From contig NZ_AUHI01000010.1 of NCBI RefSeq assembly GCF_000423105.1, positions 40,638 through 104,637 on the forward strand: DNA of 64,000 nucleotides, read 5' to 3'. Positions 25,278 through 34,638 of this stretch are shown here, one piece after another (position 1 is the first letter of the stretch; every line of letters begins with the position of its first letter). Position numbers and translations under genes: made by a program. A model generated the notes under the pieces. It saw nothing but the letters and a program-made list of their open reading frames with translations. It did no database searches and was not told where the DNA came from. This stretch comes from Halalkalibacillus halophilus DSM 18494. Its GTDB lineage: Bacteria > Bacillota > Bacilli > Bacillales > Alkalibacillaceae.

Positions 25278-25790
25278 CTAGGTCGCAGAGGAGTCGACAG
25301 CAATATTAATAGAAAGTATAAGGGTAGGAGCTATGGTTATATGATCAATTGTTAATGTGTAGTTTAAATCTCGTACGGTGTATAATTTATTCTCTATTGC
25401 GCGAATTAAAATCAGACGTTGCTCTGATACAGAGGCAATGTTTTGTCCCATAATTGAATTTAATTCTTGATGAATAGACTCTTCTAAAGCCCGTGTAGTA
25501 AATCGGTCTAATCCTAAATCTTCTTCATTCAACCATTCCACTTCGATTGATTGGATCGTTAATTTTTCTTCGCTTTCTTTATTAAAATCATCTTGATCTC
25601 TTTTCAATAACTCATTTTCTTGTTCGACTTTATGAAGTTGCTCTCGTACTTCAAGGTTTGATTCAATCCATCTTTCTGTGTGTACACCGTACATATATAA
25701 AAAGATCATATACCCACACATGACACCAAATATAAAACCAATAAACACTCTTTGCCAGTTCTTTTTTTTATGAAGGGGAGGTAAGTGCAT
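25278..25790 (-). CDS. ytrI: Sporulation membrane protein YtrI
   Basis: A 170-residue protein with one N-terminal membrane segment (about 13-33) and a coiled-coil-like outer region (about 38-75), matching YtrI, needed for efficient sporulation in B. subtilis. ATG 25790 overlaps the TAA of ytrH (TAATG), indicating translational coupling, and gives the start MHLPPLHKKKNWQRVF that resembles the family; ATG 25814 would extend into ytrH. Confidence 0.82.
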   Translation of the reverse strand: MHLPPLHKKKNWQRVFIGFIFGVMCGYMIFLYMYGVHTERWIESNLEVREQLHKVEQENELLKRDQDDFNKESEEKLTIQSIEVEWLNEEDLGLDRFTTRALEESIHQELNSIMGQNIASVSEQRLILIRAIENKLYTVRDLNYTLTIDHITIAPTLILSINIAVDSSAT

Positions 25791-26119
25791 TAGGATAGCT
25801 CTCCTGTAATCCAACTAATAATCATTAAAGCTGACTTTACCCCACCCATAGCCATAATAATTAATAGTATTTGTTTCATTACATCAATGGTAGAAGACTC
25901 AAAAATACCTTTTTCGAAGGTGGATATAGCATCAAAGGTTCCGCCGATTGCTGCTACTATTGCCCATATTCTCAGTTTTTTAGCTGCGATTTCTAATTCT
26001 GTTATAGGTGGTTGGCCAGATATATAGGCACTTAAGCTTCCAAAGAAAGCCCCACCCATTAATACACCGAATGATATGAAAAAACATTTAATTAATGCAA
26101 AAATAAATCGCTCTTCCAT
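25790..26119 (-). CDS. ytrH: Sporulation membrane protein YtrH
   Basis: A 109-residue protein with three hydrophobic segments (about 5-30, 48-65, 80-103). YtrH and YtrI form a sigma-E-dependent sporulation operon in B. subtilis. A matching sigma-E-type promoter lies upstream here. A GAGGT site precedes ATG 26119. It is divergent from dnaE. Confidence 0.85.
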   Translation of the reverse strand: MEERFIFALIKCFFISFGVLMGGAFFGSLSAYISGQPPITELEIAAKKLRIWAIVAAIGGTFDAISTFEKGIFESSTIDVMKQILLIIMAMGGVKSALMIISWITGELS

Positions 26120-26151
26120 ATAATCTACCTCATTCGAGCTTGTCTTATTTA

Positions 26152-26180
26152 AAACTATGAAATTTCATAGAAAAATATGA
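26152..26180 (-). promoter_or_regulatory. Candidate sigma-E promoter of ytrH-ytrI with 16-bp palindrome
   Basis: On the minus strand TCATATT (26180-26174) matches the KMATATT -35 fully. After 14 bases, CATAGTTT (26159-26152) matches 6 of 8 positions of CATACAHT. A perfect 16-bp palindrome, CTATGAAATTTCATAG (26155-26170), spans the spacer and -10. Confidence 0.65.
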
Positions 26181-26248
26181 GAAAGATTTTATGTTGTGGA
26201 GTAGTTCGATATAATGTAAAGAGGTCTCAAGAACAAAGGCGGTTGAAA

Positions 26249-29200
26249 ATGAACTATACACCATTACAAATTCACAGTTGCTTTACGTTAATGGAGAGTA
26301 CAGTAAAACTAGAACAACTAGTTAAGCGAGCAACAGAGTTAAATTTCTCCGCGTTGGCGTTAACGGATCACGAAGTATTGCATGCAGTATTTCCGTTTAT
26401 CCGTTTATGTAAAAAAGCTAATATTAAGCCGATTATTGGTATGACTTGCGATGTATATGTCCCAAATGAACATCGTCCAGTTCGATTTATTTTACTGGCT
26501 AAAAATTTTAAGGGGTATCAATCGCTTGTCCACCTTTCAAATAAAAAACAAATCAACCAAGAGGACCTTATGTTTCAAGATATAATTGACTCTGGTGATC
26601 TTATAAAAATTATTTCTTTATATGAAACATTTGCTGAAGAACTAATATACTTAGAGCAAGAAGAAGGGGTTCACACGCTACTTCAAGAGTTATCAACTAA
26701 TATTGATGAGTGGTATATAGATGTTAGACCTTCTGAGGTACAAGACCAAATTCAAGCCTGGCTAAATCGAAATGGTAAAACATATGCGGATCGGGCAGTG
26801 ATCACAGATAATGTCCGTTATTTATACTCTAATGAAAGAATCGGATATGAAGCACTTCATGCAATGGATAAAAGTGAAATGTTTAATGAAGAGGCCCCCT
26901 TTGAATTACATGGAAACCCATTAAAAGGATATGAGGAACTCCCTGAGACAATTCGTTCTACTTGGCATGATGCTCTTTTGCAAACCAATCAACTTGCAGA
27001 ACAATGTCAAGTAGAGATGGATGGTGATTGGTTTACAGTGCCAAGTTATCCGACGGAAGATAAAACCCCCGAAACGATGTTAAAAGAAATTTGTGAAAGT
27101 AAAGTTCCCATTTTATATGAGGAAGATTCTCATAAAGATGCCTATGAGCGATTATATAAAGAATTAGATATAATTATTAATTTGAATTTCGCAGATTACT
27201 TTTTAATTGTTTGGGATATTGTAAGGTTTGCTAAGAAAAGTAATATTCTAACCGGACCTGGTCGTGGTTCTGCTGCCGGTTCTATTGTTGCGTACTTATT
27301 AAACATTACAGAAGTGGACCCAATAAAACATGATCTATTGTTTGAGCGTTTTTTGAATCCAGAACGAGCGACGATGCCAGATATTGATATTGACTTCTCA
27401 GATTACCGGAGAGAAGAGGTACTGCACTATGTGAAACAGAAGTATGGCAATGATCGAGTTTCCCAAATTGTTACGTTCGGAACGTTTCAAGCGAAATCCA
27501 TTATTCGAGAGTTGAGTAAAGTATTTAGGGTTGAACGAGAAACGGTGACCTATTTACTTAAACAATTACCAGCTAACATTTCTTCCTTGAAAGAATTCAT
27601 TCAACAAGAGGAAGGTATAAAAACTTATATAAAACAGTCAGATAAACTGATAAAAATGTTCCAAGCTGCAATCATTATTGAAGGGTTACCACGGCATCAT
27701 TCGATTCATGCTGCAGGTGTTATTATAAGTAACGAGTCTCTTTTGTCGAAAATTCCAATGATGCAGGGGCAATCGAATGAATTGCTAACCCAATTACCAA
27801 TGGGAGATTTAGAAGCTTTAGGGTTATTGAAGATGGACTTCCTAGGGTTGCGCAATTTAACATTGTTAGAAAGAATGATTAGACAAATTAATGAAAAAGA
27901 AGGAAAAAAACTGTCGCTAAACACTATACCTGAACAAGATGAACGTACGTACCGGTTATTAAGAAGTGGACTTACGACTGGTGTGTTTCAATTGGAATCT
28001 GATGGGATGAAAAATGCCTTGAAACAAGTGAAACCAACCAGGCTCGAAGATATTGTAGCAGTTAATGCTTTGTACAGACCAGGACCCATGCAATTTATTG
28101 AGACTTTTGCAAAAAGAAAACATGGAATAGAAGAAGTGGAATATATAGACTCGAGTTTAAAGGATATTCTTGGAGATACGTATGGAGTTTTAGTTTATCA
28201 AGAACAAGTCATGCAAATTGCTAACCGAGTAGCAAACTTTAGTTTAGGTGAAGCTGATTTATTAAGAAGAGCAATAAGCAAGAAAGATCATCAAGCCATT
28301 CAAGATTTAAAGACGCGTTTTGTAGATCAGGCAGTAGAAAATAATTATGAATATGAAATTGCGGTAGAAGTTTTCTCCTGGATCGAAAAGTTTGGAGATT
28401 ATGGGTTTAACAAAAGTCATGCAGTTGCTTATTCGGTTATTTCTTATCAAATTGCTTATTTCAAAGCGAATTATCCAGCCTACTTTTATGCGGAACTTTT
28501 ATCCTCTGTGATGCATGATGCTGATAAGTTAGAGAAGTTTATTAAAGAAGCTAACCAAATGGGGGTAGAAGTTTTACCGCCTTCCATTAATAATAGTTAT
28601 GGAAAATTCACTGTGCATACGTCGAAACAAGTACGATTTGGATTGCTAGCTATTAAAGGGTTTGGAAAACAAGCATACGATGAATTGATTCGCGCTAGAC
28701 GTAGCAAACCTTTTAAACAATTATTTGATTTTTGTCAGCGCGTATCCTTACAAGTGGTGAATCAATCTACGCTTGAAACATTAATTATTGCTGGTGCTTT
28801 TGATGAAACGAATCATAATCGTGCCCAGTTATTAGCATCGCTTGTACAAGCTCTAGAACAAGGGGAATTATTCTCGGATATGGATGAGCAGTTGAACTGG
28901 GAAGACGAGTTGTTCAAAATGAATGTAAACTATTCAGCAGTTGAACCTTTTCCCCCACTTAAACAAATAAGTATGGAAAAAGAAGTTTTAGGATTCCGAT
29001 TAAGCGTTCATCCACTTACTCATATTAGACGTTGGTTGAATCGAAATTTGTATATGCCATTGAATGAACTTGCTCAACAGCCAATCAAAAAAATGTACCA
29101 CACAGCAACTTCTTTAGAACGAATAAAATCTATTCGCACTAAACGAGGTGAGCAAATGGCTTTCGCAACACTTGAGGATGAAACAGGAGAAATGGATTGT

Positions 29201-29590
29201 GTAATCTTTCCGAAAGTATACCGTGATGTTCATAGATGGTTAAAAGATGAACAATTAGTATACGTGAAAGGAAAGTTAGATCAACGAAATAGTAAAAAAC
29301 AATTAATTATTGAACAACTGCAACCTTTAGATCTTGATGCCATCCCTTCCAATAGTAAACAGCGATTATATCTTCGTTTATCTTACGCGGAGGTGGGGAA
29401 GAGATTAGAAACGATTCAAAGTGTGTTAAAGCAAGCTCCAGGTGAAGTGCCAGTAATCGTCTATGAAGAAAGTAAGAAGAAAACCTACCGATTAACAGCT
29501 TCTTATGATGTGGAACCTAATAATAGTTTATTGGCCGACTTAAAAGAAATATTAGGAGAGTCTGACGTGGTATTAAAAACAGAAAGTTAG
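26249..29590 (+). CDS. dnaE: DNA polymerase III subunit alpha, DnaE type
   Basis: A 1113-residue replicative polymerase. In B. subtilis DnaE extends RNA primers before handing over to PolC. Order: PHP domain (about 1-205, FSALALTDHEV), palm/fingers with GPGRGSAAGSIVAYLL (about 335-350) and catalytic PDIDIDFSDYRR (about 377-388), a helix-hairpin-helix region and a C-terminal OB fold (about 965-1045, EMDCVIFP). ATG 26249 follows AAAGGCGG at 6 nt; the in-frame ATG at 26177 lacks a site. A TATAAT at 26210-26215 may be its -10 box. Confidence 0.96.
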   Translation: MNYTPLQIHSCFTLMESTVKLEQLVKRATELNFSALALTDHEVLHAVFPFIRLCKKANIKPIIGMTCDVYVPNEHRPVRFILLAKNFKGYQSLVHLSNKKQINQEDLMFQDIIDSGDLIKIISLYETFAEELIYLEQEEGVHTLLQELSTNIDEWYIDVRPSEVQDQIQAWLNRNGKTYADRAVITDNVRYLYSNERIGYEALHAMDKSEMFNEEAPFELHGNPLKGYEELPETIRSTWHDALLQTNQLAEQCQVEMDGDWFTVPSYPTEDKTPETMLKEICESKVPILYEEDSHKDAYERLYKELDIIINLNFADYFLIVWDIVRFAKKSNILTGPGRGSAAGSIVAYLLNITEVDPIKHDLLFERFLNPERATMPDIDIDFSDYRREEVLHYVKQKYGNDRVSQIVTFGTFQAKSIIRELSKVFRVERETVTYLLKQLPANISSLKEFIQQEEGIKTYIKQSDKLIKMFQAAIIIEGLPRHHSIHAAGVIISNESLLSKIPMMQGQSNELLTQLPMGDLEALGLLKMDFLGLRNLTLLERMIRQINEKEGKKLSLNTIPEQDERTYRLLRSGLTTGVFQLESDGMKNALKQVKPTRLEDIVAVNALYRPGPMQFIETFAKRKHGIEEVEYIDSSLKDILGDTYGVLVYQEQVMQIANRVANFSLGEADLLRRAISKKDHQAIQDLKTRFVDQAVENNYEYEIAVEVFSWIEKFGDYGFNKSHAVAYSVISYQIAYFKANYPAYFYAELLSSVMHDADKLEKFIKEANQMGVEVLPPSINNSYGKFTVHTSKQVRFGLLAIKGFGKQAYDELIRARRSKPFKQLFDFCQRVSLQVVNQSTLETLIIAGAFDETNHNRAQLLASLVQALEQGELFSDMDEQLNWEDELFKMNVNYSAVEPFPPLKQISMEKEVLGFRLSVHPLTHIRRWLNRNLYMPLNELAQQPIKKMYHTATSLERIKSIRTKRGEQMAFATLEDETGEMDCVIFPKVYRDVHRWLKDEQLVYVKGKLDQRNSKKQLIIEQLQPLDLDAIPSNSKQRLYLRLSYAEVGKRLETIQSVLKQAPGEVPVIVYEESKKKTYRLTASYDVEPNNSLLADLKEILGESDVVLKTES

Positions 29591-29597
29591 TATGATG

Positions 29598-29644
29598 AAC
29601 TAATATTGCAGTTAACAATTATTACTTTACATGCAATATTAGTT
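29598..29644. other. 13-bp perfect inverted repeat between dnaE and ytsJ
   Basis: AACTAATATTGCA (29598-29610) and TGCAATATTAGTT (29632-29644) are exact complements around a 21-nt loop. The hairpin could terminate dnaE transcripts, but only a weak T tract follows. Its loop holds the ytsJ -35 box and its right arm is the promoter spacer. Confidence 0.6.
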
Positions 29645-29653
29645 TGTTATAAT
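29626..29653 (+). promoter_or_regulatory. Sigma-A promoter of the malic enzyme gene
   Basis: TTTACA (29626-29631), a 16-base spacer and TATAAT (29648-29653) form a good promoter, with a predicted start near 29660. Confidence 0.75.
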
Positions 29654-29665
29654 TAATTTCGTTAG

Positions 29666-29690
29666 TGGTCCGACCATTATTCGGACCGAA
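29666..29690. promoter_or_regulatory. Candidate FadR-type operator upstream of ytsJ
   Basis: TGGTCCGACCA (29666-29676) is an odd-length dyad identical to the core TGGTCNGACCA of the E. coli FadR operator. A second dyad TTCGGACCGAA (29680-29690) adjoins it, and together they form GGTCCGA-N7-TCGGACC. The site begins about 6 bases after the predicted transcription start, a repressing position. A FadR-family regulator is encoded at 30976-31566. Confidence 0.65.
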
Positions 29691-29711
29691 GAAATAAAAG
29701 GAGCGATCTAT

Positions 29712-30944
29712 GTGGCTAATTTAAAAGCAGAAGCACTTCATATGCACAAAATCAATCAAGGGAAACTGGCAACATATTCAAAAGTTCCTATTACGAATGC
29801 AAGAGACTTAAGTTTAGCATATTCTCCAGGCGTAGCAGAGCCTTGTAAAGCAATATATGATAATAAAGATGCTGTGTTTGACTATACCATGAAAGGTAAT
29901 ATGGTAGGGGTTATTACAGACGGGTCAGCAGTGTTAGGTCTAGGAAATATCGGAGCAGAAGCTTCTCTTCCTGTAATGGAAGGGAAATCAGCATTGTTTA
30001 AAGGATTTGCTGGTGTTGATTCGTTTCCGATTGCTCTTAACACCCATGATGTTGATGAATTCGTTCAGGCTGTCAAGTTAATGGAACCAACTTTTGGAGG
30101 AATTAATCTTGAAGATATTGCAGCTCCGAACTGTTTTATTATTGAAGAACGATTAAAAAAAGAAATGAACATTCCAATTTTCCACGACGATCAGCATGGT
30201 ACTGCCATAGTAACCGTTGCAGGTCTTATTAATGCGCTGAAACTATCAGGTAAAAGCTTCTCAGAAATTCGTGTAGTTACAAACGGAGCTGGGGCAGCTG
30301 GCATTGCTATCATTAAGCTGCTTTATAATTTTGGTGTAAGAGATATTATTATGTGTGATTCAAGAGGAGCAATTTATGAAGGTCGTTCTGATGGTATGAA
30401 CGAGGTGAAAGATGAGATTGCCCGCATGACAAATAAAGACCGAAAAGCAGGAAGCCTCGAAGAAATAATGGAAGAGAGCGATGTCTTTATAGGTGTAAGT
30501 GTCGGAGGGTTACTTTCAAAAGAAATGGTTGAGAAAATGAATGACGATCCAATAATTTTTGCTATGGCTAACCCTGACCCTGAAATTATGCCTGAAGATG
30601 CAAAAGAAGCGGGAGCCAAAGTAATAGGTACAGGTCGATCAGACTTTCCAAACCAGGTAAATAATGTGCTCGCTTTTCCAGGGATTTTCCGTGGTGCTTT
30701 AGATGTAAGAGCTACTAGAATTAATGAAAAAATGAAAGTAGCAGCAGCTGAAGCAATTGCAGAATTAGTAGGAGATAAACTATCCCCTGATTATGTTATA
30801 CCTGATCCATTTGATGAGCGAGTTGCTCCAACTGTTGCAGCAGCTGTAGCAAAAGCAGCAATGGAATCAGGCGTTGCGAGGGTTAATGTTGATCCAGAAG
30901 AAGTGAAGAAACGCACAGAAGAATTAGTCAATGCAAATAAGTAA
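29712..30944 (+). CDS. ytsJ: NADP-dependent malic enzyme YtsJ
   Basis: A 410-residue enzyme that decarboxylates malate to pyruvate. B. subtilis YtsJ, of the same length, prefers NADP and serves NADPH balance. Motifs are YSKVPITNARDLSLAYSPGV (about 17-36), the metal site FHDDQHGTAIV (about 157-167) and the Rossmann motif NGAGAAGIAI (about 190-199). Start is GTG 29712, behind AAAAGGAG. It is followed 31 bp later by a FadR-type regulator and then accD-accA, which suggests coordination of NADPH supply with fatty-acid synthesis (inference). Confidence 0.94.
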   Translation: MANLKAEALHMHKINQGKLATYSKVPITNARDLSLAYSPGVAEPCKAIYDNKDAVFDYTMKGNMVGVITDGSAVLGLGNIGAEASLPVMEGKSALFKGFAGVDSFPIALNTHDVDEFVQAVKLMEPTFGGINLEDIAAPNCFIIEERLKKEMNIPIFHDDQHGTAIVTVAGLINALKLSGKSFSEIRVVTNGAGAAGIAIIKLLYNFGVRDIIMCDSRGAIYEGRSDGMNEVKDEIARMTNKDRKAGSLEEIMEESDVFIGVSVGGLLSKEMVEKMNDDPIIFAMANPDPEIMPEDAKEAGAKVIGTGRSDFPNQVNNVLAFPGIFRGALDVRATRINEKMKVAAAEAIAELVGDKLSPDYVIPDPFDERVAPTVAAAVAKAAMESGVARVNVDPEEVKKRTEELVNANK

Positions 30945-30975
30945 AATAAACATTCGCTTGTAATGAGGTGCCAAA

Positions 30976-31566
30976 ATGACGAATCAAGCAAAATTGAAAG
31001 TGTATCAAGAGGTTCTCACACAAATTAGGGAATTTATTGAGGTAAATGAACTACAAGATGGCGATCGTTTACCTTCAGAGAGAGAACTATCTGAACAGCT
31101 AAATGCGGCACGTTCTTCTGTGCGAGAAGCATTGCGAGCGATAGAATTATTGGGATTGATTGAAACGAAACATGGAGAAGGCACTTTTTTACGTACTTAC
31201 CGGCCATACCACTCCGTAGAGTTGCTTTCTACTTTTGTATTAAGAGAAGTAAGAACGAAAGAAGAGTTACTTGATGTGAAATTTATGCTTGAGAAACAGT
31301 GCTTGGAACAAGTAAATATAGAAGAAGTAGCTGATGCATTCCAATGGCGTTCTGTTAAACCAGAAGAAAGACACACTGCATTTTTTCTGCCCATGTTTGA
31401 AGCGATTAACAATCAATTATTACTGAAAATATGGCATTTAGTCGAAGGGTTTTCTAACACTCAGCTTGTGGCCATTCAAGAGAAAACGTATTACGAGCAA
31501 CTTTATTCTTATATTCATAATGACGAACGTGACCAAGCTATTAAATTACATGCATCAAGCTATTAA
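30976..31566 (+). CDS. GntR/FadR-family transcriptional regulator with short C-terminal domain
   Basis: A 196-residue DNA-binding protein. The GntR winged helix occupies about residues 8-76 (GDRLPSERELSEQL, ARSSVREALRAIELLGLIE, HGEGTFL). The remaining 120 residues are helical but shorter than a full FCD ligand domain, and I do not see its usual metal-binding His set. ATG 30976 has a GAGGTG site. It lies between malic enzyme and accDA, and a FadR-core dyad lies near the ytsJ promoter. I infer that it represses this cluster in response to an acyl-CoA or related metabolite; the ligand is not shown by the sequence. Confidence 0.85.
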   Translation: MTNQAKLKVYQEVLTQIREFIEVNELQDGDRLPSERELSEQLNAARSSVREALRAIELLGLIETKHGEGTFLRTYRPYHSVELLSTFVLREVRTKEELLDVKFMLEKQCLEQVNIEEVADAFQWRSVKPEERHTAFFLPMFEAINNQLLLKIWHLVEGFSNTQLVAIQEKTYYEQLYSYIHNDERDQAIKLHASSY

Positions 31567-31666
31567 CTTTATTTCTATTTATTTAGTTACGAAGAGAAGA
31601 TTTGACAGACTTCTATCTCAAATTCCGATATATTGAGTGATGTAATGGTCAAAGGAGGAAGCAACA

Positions 31667-32524
31667 TTGATAAAAAATATGTTTAATAGAAAACGAAAAT
31701 ACGCAACGATTACAAACCAAACAGAACTTGATGATATTCCTCAAGGGGTCATGGTTAAATGTCCATCATGCCGTAAAATTTATTATAGAAAAGAGATAGA
31801 AAAGAATTTTTTTACGTGTCCAGGTTGTTCTTATCACCATCAAATGAAAGCAAGTGAACGGATAGAGCTTGTTTTGGACCACGGGACTTTTATAGAGTGG
31901 GATCATGAACTAGTTTCTGAGAATCCACTTGATTTTCCTGAATACCTTGAAAAACTGAAAAAAGATCAAGAAAAGACTGGAATTAATGAAGCAATCGTTA
32001 CAGGTAAAGGTGAAATTAATGGACAACCTACTGCAGTTGCAATTATGGATGCCCGTTTTCGGATGGGGAGTATGGGATCAGTAGTTGGGGAAAAGATTGC
32101 ACTTGCGATTGAAAGAGCTGAAAAAGAAAATTTACCGTTTATAATTTTTACAGCTTCAGGTGGAGCACGTATGCAAGAAGGTGTGCTTAGTTTAATGCAA
32201 ATGACTAAAACATCTGTAGCTTTAGAACGATTTAGCCGAAATGGTGGTCTGTTCATTTCCTACATGACTAATCCTACAACTGGAGGAGTCTCTGCAAGTT
32301 TTGCTTCATTAGGGGACTATAACTTTGCCGAACCAGCAGCGCTTATCGGTTTTGCTGGAAGAAGGATTATCGAACAAACCATTCGTGAAAAGCTTCCAGA
32401 TGATTTTCAAACGGCAGAATTTTTATTTGACCATGGGCAATTAGACCGTGTCATACCTAGACCAGAAATGAAAAGTACGCTAACTACTTTATTAAAATTA
32501 CATAGGGACAGGGGGGATAAATAA
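31667..32524 (+). CDS. accD: Acetyl-CoA carboxylase carboxyltransferase subunit beta
   Basis: A 285-residue subunit that, with AccA, transfers carboxyl from biotin to acetyl-CoA to form malonyl-CoA. A zinc ribbon is formed by Cys32, Cys35, Cys51 and Cys54 (CPSC...CPGC). The crotonase-like core contains [18 protein letters not shown] (about 163-180) and [16 protein letters not shown]. The start is TTG 31667 with AGGAGG 8 nt upstream; ATG 31679 is too far from it. Its TAA overlaps the ATG of accA, showing coupled translation for equal amounts. Confidence 0.95.
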   Translation: MIKNMFNRKRKYATITNQTELDDIPQGVMVKCPSCRKIYYRKEIEKNFFTCPGCSYHHQMKASERIELVLDHGTFIEWDHELVSENPLDFPEYLEKLKKDQEKTGINEAIVTGKGEINGQPTAVAIMDARFRMGSMGSVVGEKIALAIERAEKENLPFIIFTASGGARMQEGVLSLMQMTKTSVALERFSRNGGLFISYMTNPTTGGVSASFASLGDYNFAEPAALIGFAGRRIIEQTIREKLPDDFQTAEFLFDHGQLDRVIPRPEMKSTLTTLLKLHRDRGDK

Positions 32525-33489
32525 TGAAGCATGTACTTCCTTTTGAAAAACCAGTCGTTGAATTACGAGATAAAATTGCAGAGTTAAAGAACTTTACTAG
32601 CGATAGTGATGTCGACCTATCAGAAGAAATTGCTACATTAGAAAGAAGACTTGCTCGTTTAGAGAAAGAAGTATATGGAAATATGCAGCCATGGGATCGT
32701 GTCCAAATGGCTCGCCACCCTGAGCGTCCCACTACATTGGATTATATCGAATACATCTTTCAGGATTTCTTAGAAATGCACGGAGATCGTTATTATGGGG
32801 ATGATGAAGCAATTGTTGGAGGTATAGCTGAATTTAATGGCCGGCCAGTTACTGTGATTGGTCACCAAAGAGGAAAGGATACCAAAGAGAATATTAAACG
32901 TAACTTTGGTATGCCCCATCCAGAAGGGTATCGAAAAGCCCTTCGATTAATGCATCAAGCTGATAAGTTTAACCGCCCTGTGATCACCTTTATTGATACG
33001 AAAGGTGCATACCCAGGTAAAGCAGCTGAAGAACGTGGTCAAAGTGAAGCAATTGCCAAAAACTTACGAGAAATGGCAGGGCTTACCGTTCCAGTAATAT
33101 GTATTGTGATTGGCGAAGGTGGAAGCGGTGGAGCATTAGGAATTAGTGTTGGTGACCGAATTTATATGCTTGAGAATTCTACTTATTCCGTAATCTCTCC
33201 TGAAGGGGCAGCTGCATTATTGTGGAAAGATTCAAATTTAGCTCAAAAAGCTGCTGAAACAATGAAGATTACCGCACCAGATCTATTAGAGTTAGAAGTT
33301 ATCGATGATGTTATAGAAGAGGTTCAAGGTGGAGCACATAGAGACATAGTTATGCAAGCTAATAAAATTAAGCATGTGATCGACTCTGCTCTTGAGGATT
33401 TAAGGCAGTTATCGGACGAGCAATTGTTAGATGAACGCTGGAAGAAATATCAGCGTATCGGAGCTGTTTCCTCAACCATTGAATCATAA
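32524..33489 (+). CDS. accA: Acetyl-CoA carboxylase carboxyltransferase subunit alpha
   Basis: A 321-residue partner of AccD in the alpha2beta2 carboxyltransferase. Conserved segments are [20 protein letters not shown] (about 57-76), [15 protein letters not shown] (about 128-142) and [17 protein letters not shown] (about 197-213), the carboxybiotin/oxyanion region. ATG 32524 overlaps the accD stop by one base. A stem-loop terminator inside a larger inverted repeat follows. Confidence 0.96.
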   Translation: MKHVLPFEKPVVELRDKIAELKNFTSDSDVDLSEEIATLERRLARLEKEVYGNMQPWDRVQMARHPERPTTLDYIEYIFQDFLEMHGDRYYGDDEAIVGGIAEFNGRPVTVIGHQRGKDTKENIKRNFGMPHPEGYRKALRLMHQADKFNRPVITFIDTKGAYPGKAAEERGQSEAIAKNLREMAGLTVPVICIVIGEGGSGGALGISVGDRIYMLENSTYSVISPEGAAALLWKDSNLAQKAAETMKITAPDLLELEVIDDVIEEVQGGAHRDIVMQANKIKHVIDSALEDLRQLSDEQLLDERWKKYQRIGAVSSTIES

Positions 33490-33499
33490 CTTGTAAATT

Positions 33500-33528
33500 G
33501 GAGCGAAAAATATTTTGCTCCTTTTTTC
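33500..33528 (+). terminator. Intrinsic terminator of accDA
   Basis: A 9-bp stem with one G-T pair within 33500-33521 is followed by TTTTTT. An outer 13-bp perfect inverted repeat (33489-33501 with 33539-33551) encloses it. Confidence 0.8.
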
Positions 33529-33612
33529 TATGTTTTTACCAATTTACAAGTAGATTTGATCTTAAGCTAAATTACATTAGATTTTATCGCTTCATTGCTT
33601 TAGAATATGTTA

Positions 33613-33626
33613 TACAAACGGTTGTA
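33613..33626. promoter_or_regulatory. Imperfect dyad upstream of pfkA
   Basis: TACAAACGGTTGTA has 5-bp perfect arms around ACGG and lies 22 bases before ATG 33649, next to the -10-like TTATAC. It could be an operator; the regulator is unknown. Confidence 0.3.
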
Positions 33627-33642
33627 ACTAAAATAGAGGTGA

Positions 33643-34608
<966 letters not shown>

Positions 34609-34638
34609 TATTGTATGTTTTACTAGGAGGAAACAAAA

